Positions 8,509 to 16,415 of a DNA stretch of 64,000 bases are shown one piece after another. The stretch comes from Caldatribacterium sp964426875 (lineage in GTDB: Bacteria; Atribacterota; Atribacteria; Atribacterales; Caldatribacteriaceae), in the NCBI GenBank assembly GCA_964426875.1, contig CAYRSB010000003.1, positions 1 through 64,000 on the forward strand, written 5' to 3'. Position 1 is the stretch's first letter. Each line of letters begins with the position of its first letter. The notes beneath the pieces were generated by a model. The model saw only the letters and a list, made by a program, of their open reading frames with translations, did not search any database and was not told the origin of the DNA. The translations under genes were made by a program, and so were the position numbers.

Positions 8509-9329
8509 GAAAAGTCTTCTCCCAGGAAAACGGGGATTTTCTTTTTCCCTGAAAAGCATGCTACAGCCTCAAATCCGGCCTCACGAAGGAGGGATTCTGC
8601 TCTTTTGAAGTCCCTTCCCACATCCTCGGGGCGGTGGGCATCAGACCCCACGCACACCTTAAGACCGAGACGCTTTGCCTTTCTGAGAATATCAAGAGAA
8701 GGATAGGCCTCGCCTATCGGCCTTCTCCATCCGGCGGTATTGAGTTCAAGGGCGACATCATGCCTTTGGCAGGACAAAAGTACCTCCTCCACCTCAGGAA
8801 TGTCTTGGGTGGGACGAAAGCCAAACTTTTTGGGGAGGTCAAAGTGCGCCACAGCGTCAAAGTAGCCTGTTTCTATACCCTCAAGAAGCACCCGGTAGTA
8901 CGTGGCAAAGAGCTCGTCGATGTCCCAGTCGGCATAGCGACCGATGTACTTGGGGTGGTCGAAGGGCCAGTCGTCAAGATAGTGCACCGAGAGGAGGAGA
9001 TAGTCCCAAGAGTAGAAGTGCACCACTTCTTCTAACCCCTTTTCATGCCCCGGAACGAAATCCACTTCAAGACCCAATCGAACAATGAGACTTCCCCGAT
9101 ATTTCTCTCCTAAAGCCTCTATTTCCTGAATGTAGAGTTCCAGTTCTTCCTCTGGTATTGCCGACTCCCTCTTGCGCATCTCTCGAGGGAGAAAGTACTG
9201 AGGAGAGTGACCGGAAAAGCCGATCTCCTTAAGACCTATCTCCAGAGCTCGCTCGATGTACTCCTCGTAGGTACCATGGGCGTCACCGCAACGAGGAGTG
9301 TGCATGTGGTAATCGCAGAGAATCACCAT
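8499..9329 (-). CDS. hisK: PHP-family histidinol-phosphatase
   Basis: A 276-residue metal-dependent phosphatase of the PHP superfamily, expected to dephosphorylate L-histidinol phosphate in histidine synthesis. The metal motifs are present: DYHMHTPRCGD at the N terminus, IGFSGHSP, a central LGLEVDFVPG, and C-terminal VGSDAHRPEDVG. Length matches the HisJ/HisK type. The ATG at 9329 sits 5 bp after GGAGG; the GTG at 9335 overlaps that site and is unlikely. No other his genes are nearby, so the exact substrate is inferred from family only. Confidence 0.85.
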   Translation of the reverse strand: MVILCDYHMHTPRCGDAHGTYEEYIERALEIGLKEIGFSGHSPQYFLPREMRKRESAIPEEELELYIQEIEALGEKYRGSLIVRLGLEVDFVPGHEKGLEEVVHFYSWDYLLLSVHYLDDWPFDHPKYIGRYADWDIDELFATYYRVLLEGIETGYFDAVAHFDLPKKFGFRPTQDIPEVEEVLLSCQRHDVALELNTAGWRRPIGEAYPSLDILRKAKRLGLKVCVGSDAHRPEDVGRDFKRAESLLREAGFEAVACFSGKKKIPVFLGEDFSCE

Positions 9330-9361
9330 TCTCACCTCCAGAAGAATTATCCCTCTTTTCC

Positions 9362-9391
9362 TTTACAAGATACAGAGAGGGAGGGTACAAT
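9362..9391 (+). promoter_or_regulatory. Promoter of the DUF1638 gene
   Basis: TTTACA (9362-9367), 18 bp, TACAAT (9386-9391). The predicted start site near 9398 lies just before the ribosome-binding site AAAGAGGTGA, so the leader is very short and the first usable codon is the TTG at 9410. Confidence 0.55.
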
Positions 9392-9409
9392 GCCAAAGAG
9401 GTGATTTCA

Positions 9410-10186
9410 TTGCATGGAGTGGTCGCAAAACGCTTTCGGGTTTTGGCCTGTCGGTCTCTCTATCGGGAGTTGTCCCTCTTGATCTCCCAAGTGGAAAGTG
9501 CCTGTGACGTTTCTTTTCTGCCCCTCGGACTCCATAACGATCCTCTACTTCTCAGGGAAACACTGCAGCGAGAAATAGAATCTACCGGACCGCAACGCCT
9601 CTCTTACACGCAGGGAGGTCTTGAAGGAGGTTACGACTACGATGCTGTCCTCCTCGCCTATGGCCTCTGTAGTCGAGGCACAGAAGGGGTTTCTTCGCCA
9701 CGCTACCCTATCGTCATCCCCCGGGTCCATGACTGTATAGCCCTTCTTCTCGGTTCTCACAAAAGGTACACGGAGCTTTTGGATCGATACCGGGGTATCT
9801 ACTGGTATTCCCCGGGGTGGATTGAGCACTCCCTGCAGCCGGGGCCAGAGCGTCAGGCCTTCGTATACGAGACGTACCTTCGAAAGTACGGTGCGGAAAA
9901 TGCCCGTTACCTCATGCAGCTCGAGGAAAACTGGCAGAAAGAATACCGCTATGCCTTCTACCTTCGCTGGGGTTTGCCAGTGGATGAACGCTACATCAAT
10001 TTCACGAGAGAGTGCGCGAGCTTTCTGGGATGGGAGCATCAAGTCCTTGAGGGAAACCCAGAACTCTTGAGAGACCTGCTCTCAGGAAAATGGGACGAAG
10101 AACGTTTCCTCATACTTCATCCAGGAGAGATGCTTGAGGCAAGTGGCGATGAAAGGATTCTTCGGAAATCACTCCTCGCTCAGTGA
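9410..10186 (+). CDS. DUF1638 domain protein
   Basis: A 258-residue protein of the DUF1638 type, recognised by the core YDAVLLAYGLCSRG followed by IVIPRVHDCIALLLGSHKRY, with conserved Cys, Arg and His residues suggestive of metal or cofactor binding. Family members often lie near corrinoid methyltransferase genes in anaerobes, but none is seen here. The TTG at 9410 is 5-6 bp behind an excellent AAAGAGGTGA site, which favours it over the GTG at 9401. The C-terminal third is less typical. The 3' end overlaps the convergent zinc-ribbon gene by 18 bp. Confidence 0.8.
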   Translation: MHGVVAKRFRVLACRSLYRELSLLISQVESACDVSFLPLGLHNDPLLLRETLQREIESTGPQRLSYTQGGLEGGYDYDAVLLAYGLCSRGTEGVSSPRYPIVIPRVHDCIALLLGSHKRYTELLDRYRGIYWYSPGWIEHSLQPGPERQAFVYETYLRKYGAENARYLMQLEENWQKEYRYAFYLRWGLPVDERYINFTRECASFLGWEHQVLEGNPELLRDLLSGKWDEERFLILHPGEMLEASGDERILRKSLLAQ

Positions 10187-10483
10187 TTCAAGCTCTCGCA
10201 GCATGCGATAGGGTTTGGTGAGAATTCTGAAGGGAATGGTGCTGAAAAACTCCACAAGGTCCTTTTCGTACTCCTCGGTGAGGCGCTGGGGCTTGGTGAG
10301 GATTCGCTCTATGAGTTTCTCCCCATAGAGTGCGACGAGCTTTGTCCGGTCAAGACCAACCTCAAGACCGCATTCTTTACAGATGATGGAGCGGACAATA
10401 CCTCCCTGGTACACCACTCGGTGTTCCGTCTCCTTCTGACAGAAAAGACACACGAAAACCGTGGTGATTTCCTCTTTTTCCAC
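10169..10483 (-). CDS. Small zinc-ribbon protein of unknown function
   Basis: A 104-residue protein with an N-terminal four-cysteine zinc ribbon (CLFC about residues 12-15 and CKEC about 35-38) and a helical, charged C-terminal half containing two similar RILTKP(Q/Y)R segments. Not recognised beyond the zinc ribbon; similar proteins are sometimes annotated 'bh protein'. The GTG at 10483 follows GGAGGAGA. It is the last gene behind hom in the amino-acid transporter operon. It overlaps the convergent DUF1638 gene. Confidence 0.75.
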   Translation of the reverse strand: MEKEEITTVFVCLFCQKETEHRVVYQGGIVRSIICKECGLEVGLDRTKLVALYGEKLIERILTKPQRLTEEYEKDLVEFFSTIPFRILTKPYRMLRELESLSEE

Positions 10484-10508
10484 CTTCTCTCGTCTCCTCC
10501 TTATGCCT

Positions 10509-11804
10509 CTATGAATTCCCCCGCTCCACGCGTATAGCGTAGACGTCCCTCACAACCTCAAGCTTTTTGATCCTCTCCAAGGAGTCCTGAAGTCGTGCTT
10601 CGAACACTTCATGGGTGAGGAAGTAGATGTTCGTCAGCCTTCCGGGAGTGCTCACCGGCTGCTTCACCGCCGAGAGACTCACCCCTGCCTCCCCGAATTG
10701 AGTGGCAATCTTCCCCAGAACTCCCGGAACGTCGAGGGCCAAAACCCTCACACAGTACTGAGCCACAAGCTCGGCCATCGGTTGTACCTCGAGTTTTCTG
10801 AGGCATGTACAGCCGATTCTTCCACGACAATTGTATTTGAGATTCCGAATAGCCTCAATAATATCTCCCAGAAGGGCACTTCCTGTAGCCTCTCCCCCCG
10901 CCCCCGGCCCCCGAAAAGTCAAAGCCCGGGTTCTTGACTTCACATAGATAGCGTTCTCCACTCCCATGACGCTGGCCAGAGGGTGTTCAAGGGGCAGAAA
11001 TACGGGGTGTACTCTGAGTTCCACCTTCTCGTTGAGCTTTTTCGATATGGCCAGGAGCTTTACCACGAACCCGAGTTCTCCGGCGAATTCGAGGTCCTCG
11101 GGGATGAGACGGGTGATCCCTTCCCGGTAGACGTCTTCAACGTTGACCTGGGTGTGGAAGCACAGAGAAGCCAGAATGGCGATTTTGTATGCTGCGTCAA
11201 ATCCCTCCACATCCATCGTGGGGACGGGCTCAGCGTAACCTTTTCTCTGGGCCTCTTTGAGGGCTTCTTCATAGGGGGACTTCCGGAGAGACATCTCGGA
11301 AAGAATGAAATTCGTCGTGCCATTGACAATACCAATGACCTCTTCAATATTGTCTCCTACGAGTTGTCCCTTCAGAGCATGGATTATGGGAATACCTCCT
11401 CCTACGGCTCCCTCAAAAAAGAGATCGCTTCTGTACTTTTTGGCAATCTCAAAGAGTTCTCCTCCCTTTTTGGCCACGAGCTCTTTGTTGGGGGTGATGA
11501 CGCTTTTGCCCCGTGATAGGGCCTGGGCAACAACGTCAAAAGCGGGAGAGACTCCTCCAATGGCTTCAACCACGACGGCAATTTCCGGGTCTTCAAGAAC
11601 CAGAGAAGGATCGGTTCCTCTGAGTTCTGGAGGGATGACCACAGGCCGTTCTCTTGTCCAGTCTTGGTCTATGACCCTTGCTACTTGAACCCTGACCCCG
11701 AGTTCCTCCTCTACTTCCTTCTGCCGCTCCCACAAGACCTTAATGGTTCCTGCCCCCACCGTTCCAAATCCGATGACGCCGATTTTCACGATTTCCTCAC
11801 TCAT
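10509..11804 (-). CDS. hom: Homoserine dehydrogenase with C-terminal ACT domain
   Basis: A 431-residue NAD(P)-dependent enzyme reducing aspartate semialdehyde to homoserine in threonine and methionine synthesis. An N-terminal Rossmann motif (IGVIGFGTVGAGT), the NGTTNFIL motif, the signature region TMDVEGFDAAYK, and a C-terminal ACT domain (about residues 350-427, LDVPGVLGKIA) are visible. The ACT domain suggests feedback control by threonine or a related amino acid. It begins 10 bp after the ABC transporter ATPase gene, so it is co-transcribed with an amino-acid uptake system. Confidence 0.95.
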   Translation of the reverse strand: MSEEIVKIGVIGFGTVGAGTIKVLWERQKEVEEELGVRVQVARVIDQDWTRERPVVIPPELRGTDPSLVLEDPEIAVVVEAIGGVSPAFDVVAQALSRGKSVITPNKELVAKKGGELFEIAKKYRSDLFFEGAVGGGIPIIHALKGQLVGDNIEEVIGIVNGTTNFILSEMSLRKSPYEEALKEAQRKGYAEPVPTMDVEGFDAAYKIAILASLCFHTQVNVEDVYREGITRLIPEDLEFAGELGFVVKLLAISKKLNEKVELRVHPVFLPLEHPLASVMGVENAIYVKSRTRALTFRGPGAGGEATGSALLGDIIEAIRNLKYNCRGRIGCTCLRKLEVQPMAELVAQYCVRVLALDVPGVLGKIATQFGEAGVSLSAVKQPVSTPGRLTNIYFLTHEVFEARLQDSLERIKKLEVVRDVYAIRVERGNS

Positions 11805-11814
11805 TCAGTCCACC

Positions 11815-12555
11815 TCAGATGTTGATGACCTTACTCAGGAATTCCTGAGTACGGGGATGTTTCGGATGATAGAATATCTCCTCAGGAGTACCCTCCTCGA
11901 TAATCTCTCCATCGTCGAGGTGCACTACCCGATCGGAAACCTCCCGGGCGAACCCCATCTCGTGTGTCACCACAATCATGGTCATGCCTTCCCGGGCTAA
12001 CTCCTTCATGACATCGAGCACATCCTTCACCGTCTCCGGATCAAGGGCTGATGTAGGCTCATCGAACATCATGACCTTAGGGTTCATGGCCAAAGATCGG
12101 GCAATAGCTACCCTCTGCTTCTGCCCTCCGGAAAGTTCAGAGGGGTAGGCATGAGCTTTTTCTCCAAGTCCTACCTTCCGAAGGAGCTCTATGGCTATCT
12201 TCTCTGCCTCCTGACGAGGCATTTTTTTCACCTTCTGGGGAGCGAGAATGATGTTTTCAAGGGCCGTCATGTGGGGAAAGAGGTTGAAACTTTGAAAGAT
12301 CATGCCGATAGACTGGCGAACCTTACTGAGGTTGGCTCGACCGTTCGTGATGCATATACCGTCCACAAAAATTTCTCCACCCTGAATCGGCTCAAGGCCG
12401 TTGAGACAACGCAAAAGAGTGCTTTTGCCTGAGCCTGAAGCACCGATAATGGAAATGACCTCTCCAAAACGGACCCGGAGGTTGACGTTTTTGAGGATGT
12501 GGTGTCGGCCGAAATACTTATTGAGGCCCCGAACTTCAATAATCCACTCACTCAC
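11815..12555 (-). CDS. Polar amino-acid ABC transporter ATP-binding protein
   Basis: A 246-residue GlnQ/HisP-type ATPase. Walker A GASGSGKST, Q-loop MIFQSFNLFPHMTALEN, signature LSGGQKQRVAIARSLA, Walker B VMMFDEPTSALDPE and the H-loop VTHEMGFAREV are all intact. It overlaps the permease gene by 8 bp. Together with the permease and binding protein it forms a complete polar amino-acid importer. Confidence 0.95.
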   Translation of the reverse strand: MSEWIIEVRGLNKYFGRHHILKNVNLRVRFGEVISIIGASGSGKSTLLRCLNGLEPIQGGEIFVDGICITNGRANLSKVRQSIGMIFQSFNLFPHMTALENIILAPQKVKKMPRQEAEKIAIELLRKVGLGEKAHAYPSELSGGQKQRVAIARSLAMNPKVMMFDEPTSALDPETVKDVLDVMKELAREGMTMIVVTHEMGFAREVSDRVVHLDDGEIIEEGTPEEIFYHPKHPRTQEFLSKVINI

Positions 12556-13204
12556 TGTAACGCAATCTCTCCTCTGACAATCTCACAATTCGGGAAATAA
12601 TATAGGTCATCAGGAAATAGAAAAGGGCTACACCACTCCAGATTTCAAAGGACTTAAAGGTTCGTGTTATGATGATTTGCCCTGTCCGGGTGAGTTCGGC
12701 AATGGCAATGGTGGAAACAAGAGAGGAGTCCTTCAAAAGAGCGATGAACTCATTACCCAGAGGAGGAAGAATACGCACGAATGCCTGGGGAAAGACGACA
12801 TAGTACATGGCCTGCTTCCAAGTCATACCCAAAGATAAAGCAGCTTCCATCTGCCCCCGGGCAATAGATTCTATTCCTCCCCGTACAATCTCCCCGACGT
12901 AAGCACCGCTGTTGACACCCATAGCGATGACCCCGGCGACAAAAGGGTCAAGATTCAGTCCCAGAGCGGGAAGACCAAAGTACACCAGGAATATCTGTAC
13001 CAGAAGGGGTGTGCCCCGAATGACCTCGATATAAGTCCCGGAAAGAACTTGAAGAACCTTATTTGGCCATACCCGTGCCAAACCCGCAACGATGCCGATA
13101 CAGAGCCCCAGAGCAATGGAAAGCGATGTTATCCTGAGAGTGACTGTTGCCCCCACCAGAAGTGAGGGCAACGCTTTGTACAGAGCATAAGGATCGAATT
13201 GCAT
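12548..13204 (-). CDS. Polar amino-acid ABC transporter permease
   Basis: A 218-residue inner-membrane permease of the HisM/GlnP type with about five hydrophobic helices. The family features are the early GATVTLRITSLSI segment, YIEVIRGTPLLVQIFLVYFGLP, and the EAA loop EAALSLGMTWKQAMYYVVFPQA that docks on the ATPase. It begins 1 bp after the binding-protein stop and overlaps the ATPase gene by 8 bp. A single permease gene implies a homodimer. Confidence 0.94.
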   Translation of the reverse strand: MQFDPYALYKALPSLLVGATVTLRITSLSIALGLCIGIVAGLARVWPNKVLQVLSGTYIEVIRGTPLLVQIFLVYFGLPALGLNLDPFVAGVIAMGVNSGAYVGEIVRGGIESIARGQMEAALSLGMTWKQAMYYVVFPQAFVRILPPLGNEFIALLKDSSLVSTIAIAELTRTGQIIITRTFKSFEIWSGVALFYFLMTYIISRIVRLSEERLRYSE

Positions 13205-13205
13205 G

Positions 13206-13970
13206 TTACTTCTTTATCTCTCCAAACCACCTTTGGTAGATCTCGTCGTACCTCCCCGATTCTTTGATACGTCGTAGAGCCTCGTTGATGGCAGCAAGGA
13301 GTTCGGTATCACCCTTCCTCATCGTAACACCGTACTTCTCTTCCCCTTCCCGGAAAGTGGCCACAATTTTCATATCGGGGAGCATTTTCATCCGATAAGC
13401 GACCTCTGAAAGGTCGTTAACGACGGCATCAGCTCTTCCATTCAAAACCTCCATGTATGCTTTGTCGATGGTGTCGAAGCGCTTGACTTCTACTCCTTCT
13501 ATCTCACTCACTGCCAGGTCTCCCGTTGTCCCAATCTGGACAGCCACAACTTTCCCCTTGAGGTCTTCCGGTCCTTTAATGGTGTCGTTGTCTTTGCGAA
13601 CGGCAATAGCTTGAGAAGTGACATAGTAGGGATTGCTCATTTCCTTTGATTTAAGGCGCTCCTCGGTAATGGAGGTAGAGGACATGATGATGTCGAACTT
13701 CTTGGCATCAAGGGCCGGAAAGATTCCATCCCAGGCCGTGTCGATAAAAACAGCCTCTACCCCCAACTCTTCTGCAATGGCCCTGCCAAGGTCGATATCA
13801 AATCCTATGATATTCCCTGCCTCGTCGTGGAACTCCATAGGAGGATAGGTAGCATCGGTCCCAATGAAGATCTTCCCCCGAGCCCTAATTTCATCAAGAG
13901 TGGATGCAAAAGCACAGGAGATACCAAACACAAAGAGCAAGATCAAAAAAAGCACAAAAATCTTCCTCAT
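13206..13970 (-). CDS. Polar amino-acid ABC transporter substrate-binding protein
   Basis: A 254-residue secreted family 3 binding protein. It has a Sec signal (MRKIFVLFLILLFVFGISCAFA) and then a mature domain beginning LDEIRARGKIFIGTDATYPPMEF, with the GFDIDLGRAIAEELG signature. There is a Cys in the signal region, but the pattern is not a clean lipobox. The ATG at 13970 is behind GGGGG; an in-frame extension to 14075 contains the promoter and is rejected. It leads the operon binding protein-permease-ATPase-hom-zinc ribbon. Confidence 0.95.
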   Translation of the reverse strand: MRKIFVLFLILLFVFGISCAFASTLDEIRARGKIFIGTDATYPPMEFHDEAGNIIGFDIDLGRAIAEELGVEAVFIDTAWDGIFPALDAKKFDIIMSSTSITEERLKSKEMSNPYYVTSQAIAVRKDNDTIKGPEDLKGKVVAVQIGTTGDLAVSEIEGVEVKRFDTIDKAYMEVLNGRADAVVNDLSEVAYRMKMLPDMKIVATFREGEEKYGVTMRKGDTELLAAINEALRRIKESGRYDEIYQRWFGEIKK

Positions 13971-13997
13971 ATTCCAACCCCCTTCTTTTTTCTTCGA

Positions 13998-14026
13998 ATG
14001 ATACCGCTTGTTATACAGTGTGTCAA
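13998..14026 (-). promoter_or_regulatory. Promoter of the amino-acid transporter-hom operon
   Basis: Minus strand perfect TTGACA (14021-14026), 17 bp, TATCAT (13998-14003). It is 28 bp upstream of the binding-protein ATG and overlaps the last codons of the upstream membrane gene. Confidence 0.75.
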
Positions 14027-14648
14027 CGAACTTCTGACCCTTCCTCCTGTCCGTATTTGATGTAGAAATAGGCAATCCAGACTGTGAAGAAAATACTGGA
14101 AAGAAAAGCTCCTACAAAAGGTATGAGCGAAAGAATAAAAGAGCCTCCTACGTAGAGAAGGAGCAAGAGGAAGTTCACCCCAGAGAAGGAAAAGCGGAGA
14201 GAAAAGAAAAGAGCCTTATCAAAGGTAGCGTTTTCCTTCGCAACATAAGGAATGGCCATGATGAGCACGGTTTCAAGAAGTATGCCGGGAATGATGAAGA
14301 ACAGGGTTCCAAAGGCTACTATGATGATGACGACCAGGATAGCCACAAAGAGATTTGGCGCATATCTGGCAAGTATCACCCAGCTCCCCTGAAGGTCTGG
14401 TTTCTCTCCTTTAAGGTGCTGGTCGAGCAAAAGCGTCGTCCAGGCAATGCCCAAAAGGCTCACCACCCCCCTACAAGGATGACCCCAAAGATGACCCATC
14501 CTCCTTGCAAAGCGACAACACCCCGAAGACCTAAAGAGAGTGCCACGTTTACCACACCTGTAATGAGAGCGGGGATAAGGACTACAGGGGCATGGCCGAG
14601 GAGCTCAAGGGGCATTTGCAACGCATCCTGTGCATCAGTTCGAGCCAT
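14023..14648 (-). pseudogene. Multi-pass membrane protein gene interrupted by a -1 frameshift at a G6 run
   Basis: Two overlapping frames belong to one protein. The first (from ATG 14648) encodes about 61 residues with two hydrophobic helices and stops right after VILVGG. Adding one G to the six-G run (complement of 14466-14471) would continue smoothly into VVSLLGIAWTTLLLDQHLKG and on through several more helices to a stop at 14023, giving about 209 residues with perhaps six membrane segments. The protein resembles DUF4013/YciC-like membrane proteins; the family is not certain. The upstream region has TGGTATAAT, an extended -10. The break may be a sequencing error, a true mutation or phase variation. 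Confidence 0.7.
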
Positions 14649-14714
14649 TCTCTAATCCCTCCCTATATTTTTGTTCCATTATACCATGGCTTCCCTTCTC
14701 TTTGAGGGATGAGG

Positions 14715-14720
14715 TACAAT
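14715..14720 (+). promoter_or_regulatory. -10 element of the pgi promoter
   Basis: TACAAT lies 24 bp before the pgi ATG, in the same -10 form used at other genes here. No convincing -35 box is visible, so this is tentative. It lies inside an in-frame upstream extension and therefore supports the start at 14745. Confidence 0.4.
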
Positions 14721-14744
14721 GACACAAAAAGGGGGGCGGTCTGG

Positions 14745-16415
14745 ATGAATGATTGGAATATTTTCCTCGGGGAGTATGCCAAGAGATTTGGAGAATGCCT
14801 CGAGCAACTTGCCCGTGACGCAGTAATTGGGCGATTGTGGCAGAAAGATCACACTCTATGGAAAGATGAACCCCGTGAGATCACCAACCGCCTGGACTGG
14901 CTTGAGGCTCCTTGCCGGATGCGAGGAATGGTCGAAACTCTCAAGAGGTTTGCCAAAGACATCAAGAAAGAGGGTTTCACCAAAGCAGTGCTTCTTGGAA
15001 TGGGTGGTTCAAGCCTTGCCCCCCTTGTGTTCTCCAAGGTTTTTTGGCGAGAGAAGGGCCTTTTCGACCTTGAAGTTCTTGACAGTGTCGACCCCTCAGA
15101 AGTTCATTCCTGCGTTATGAGGAACAACCCCAAGGACACTCTCTACATTGTTTCCACGAAGTCGGGAACTACTCTTGAGACCCTTACCCTTTTCCGATAC
15201 TTTTTCACCCTTCTTAAGGAACGAGGAGAAGAGAATCCAGGAAGACATTTTGTGGCTATCACCGACCCTCAAACTCCACTTGTGGAAACGGCCCACGCTC
15301 ACTCCTTTCTTCGCATTCTGAGTAATAATCCCAACATCGGCGGGCGATACTCCATGTTTTCCTCCTTTGGTCTCTTCCCGGCCGTGCTCTGTGGCTTTCC
15401 AGTTACCCCACTCATCGAAGGCGCTCTGAAGGGCATGGAAGAGTGTTTCCCCGACTGCGGAGTTGAAGACAATAAAGGCGCACTTTTGGGGGCTTTCTTG
15501 GGAAGTCTTGCCCTTTCAGGCTGTAACAAAGTGGTCTTTCTCTTTACCTCCAGGGAGTTCGAGGTGTTTGGAGCCTGGCTTGAACAACTTCTTGCCGAAA
15601 GCACTGGAAAAGAGGGTAAAGGAATCCTTCCGGTTATAGAAAGGGAGTGGACGGTCTTCTCTCGCCGGGACGTGGGATACGTCATCTTCAAGAAGGCACA
15701 GGATGAGGATGTTTCTGGTTTCCTCCAGAGCCTCCGGCGTGTTGGTCGACCGTATGTGGTGCTACTTCTTGAAGGTCCGTATGCCCTTGGGGAATGGTCT
15801 TTTCTTTGGGAGTTTGCCACAGCAGTAGCTGGATACTTCTTGAAAATCAATCCTTTCGACCAGCCGGACGTGGAGTCTACCAAGCGCTTTACGCAACAGA
15901 TAATGGCTACCCCTCAGGAGGTTCTGGCTGGACATTTTAAAAAAGAGGGAGAAGTGGCTTTTCTTTTTGAAGAGGGGACGTCCCTAAGGGATGCCCTGGC
16001 AGGATTTCTCAGCCACTTGAAAGAGGACGGTTACCTTGCGATCCAGTCTTTTTCCTCGTATGCACTTGAGCTCGAAGAAGCCCTTGGAAGTCTTTCTTCA
16101 ACTTTAAAGGGAAAATACAATACAATTATCACCACAGGATACGGTCCCCGTTACCTCCACTCTACAGGACAGCTCCACAAAGGGGACGAAGGGAAGGGGA
16201 GTTTCCTCCAAATCATAACCCAGAACGATGAGGATATCCTGATTCCTGGAAAGACAAAAGAATCAAAAGGCTCGATGACTTTTGGCCTTTTGAAGACGGC
16301 TCAGGCCCTCGCAGATCGACAGGCCCTTCGTGAGAAAGGCAGGAACGTACTGACCCTTGTTGTTCCTGAGAGAGGGGCTGGACGGCTCATTCTTGAACTT
16401 CAGGATGCTCTGTAG
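14745..16415 (+). CDS. pgi: Glucose-6-phosphate isomerase
   Basis: A 556-residue SIS-fold isomerase interconverting glucose 6-phosphate and fructose 6-phosphate. Recognisable motifs are VLLGMGGSSLAPLVFS (sugar-phosphate binding), IVSTKSGTTLETL, GGRYSMFSSFGLFPA and INPFDQPDVESTKR near residue 390, with a C-terminal extension that contains a second small-molecule-like domain. It is longer than archetypal short PGIs and resembles the C-terminal part of bifunctional transaldolase/isomerases. The ATG at 14745 follows GGGGGGC; the upstream in-frame ATG at 14709 precedes the -10 box. Its end overlaps the convergent FIST-GGDEF gene by 29 bp. Confidence 0.92.
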   Translation: MNDWNIFLGEYAKRFGECLEQLARDAVIGRLWQKDHTLWKDEPREITNRLDWLEAPCRMRGMVETLKRFAKDIKKEGFTKAVLLGMGGSSLAPLVFSKVFWREKGLFDLEVLDSVDPSEVHSCVMRNNPKDTLYIVSTKSGTTLETLTLFRYFFTLLKERGEENPGRHFVAITDPQTPLVETAHAHSFLRILSNNPNIGGRYSMFSSFGLFPAVLCGFPVTPLIEGALKGMEECFPDCGVEDNKGALLGAFLGSLALSGCNKVVFLFTSREFEVFGAWLEQLLAESTGKEGKGILPVIEREWTVFSRRDVGYVIFKKAQDEDVSGFLQSLRRVGRPYVVLLLEGPYALGEWSFLWEFATAVAGYFLKINPFDQPDVESTKRFTQQIMATPQEVLAGHFKKEGEVAFLFEEGTSLRDALAGFLSHLKEDGYLAIQSFSSYALELEEALGSLSSTLKGKYNTIITTGYGPRYLHSTGQLHKGDEGKGSFLQIITQNDEDILIPGKTKESKGSMTFGLLKTAQALADRQALREKGRNVLTLVVPERGAGRLILELQDAL

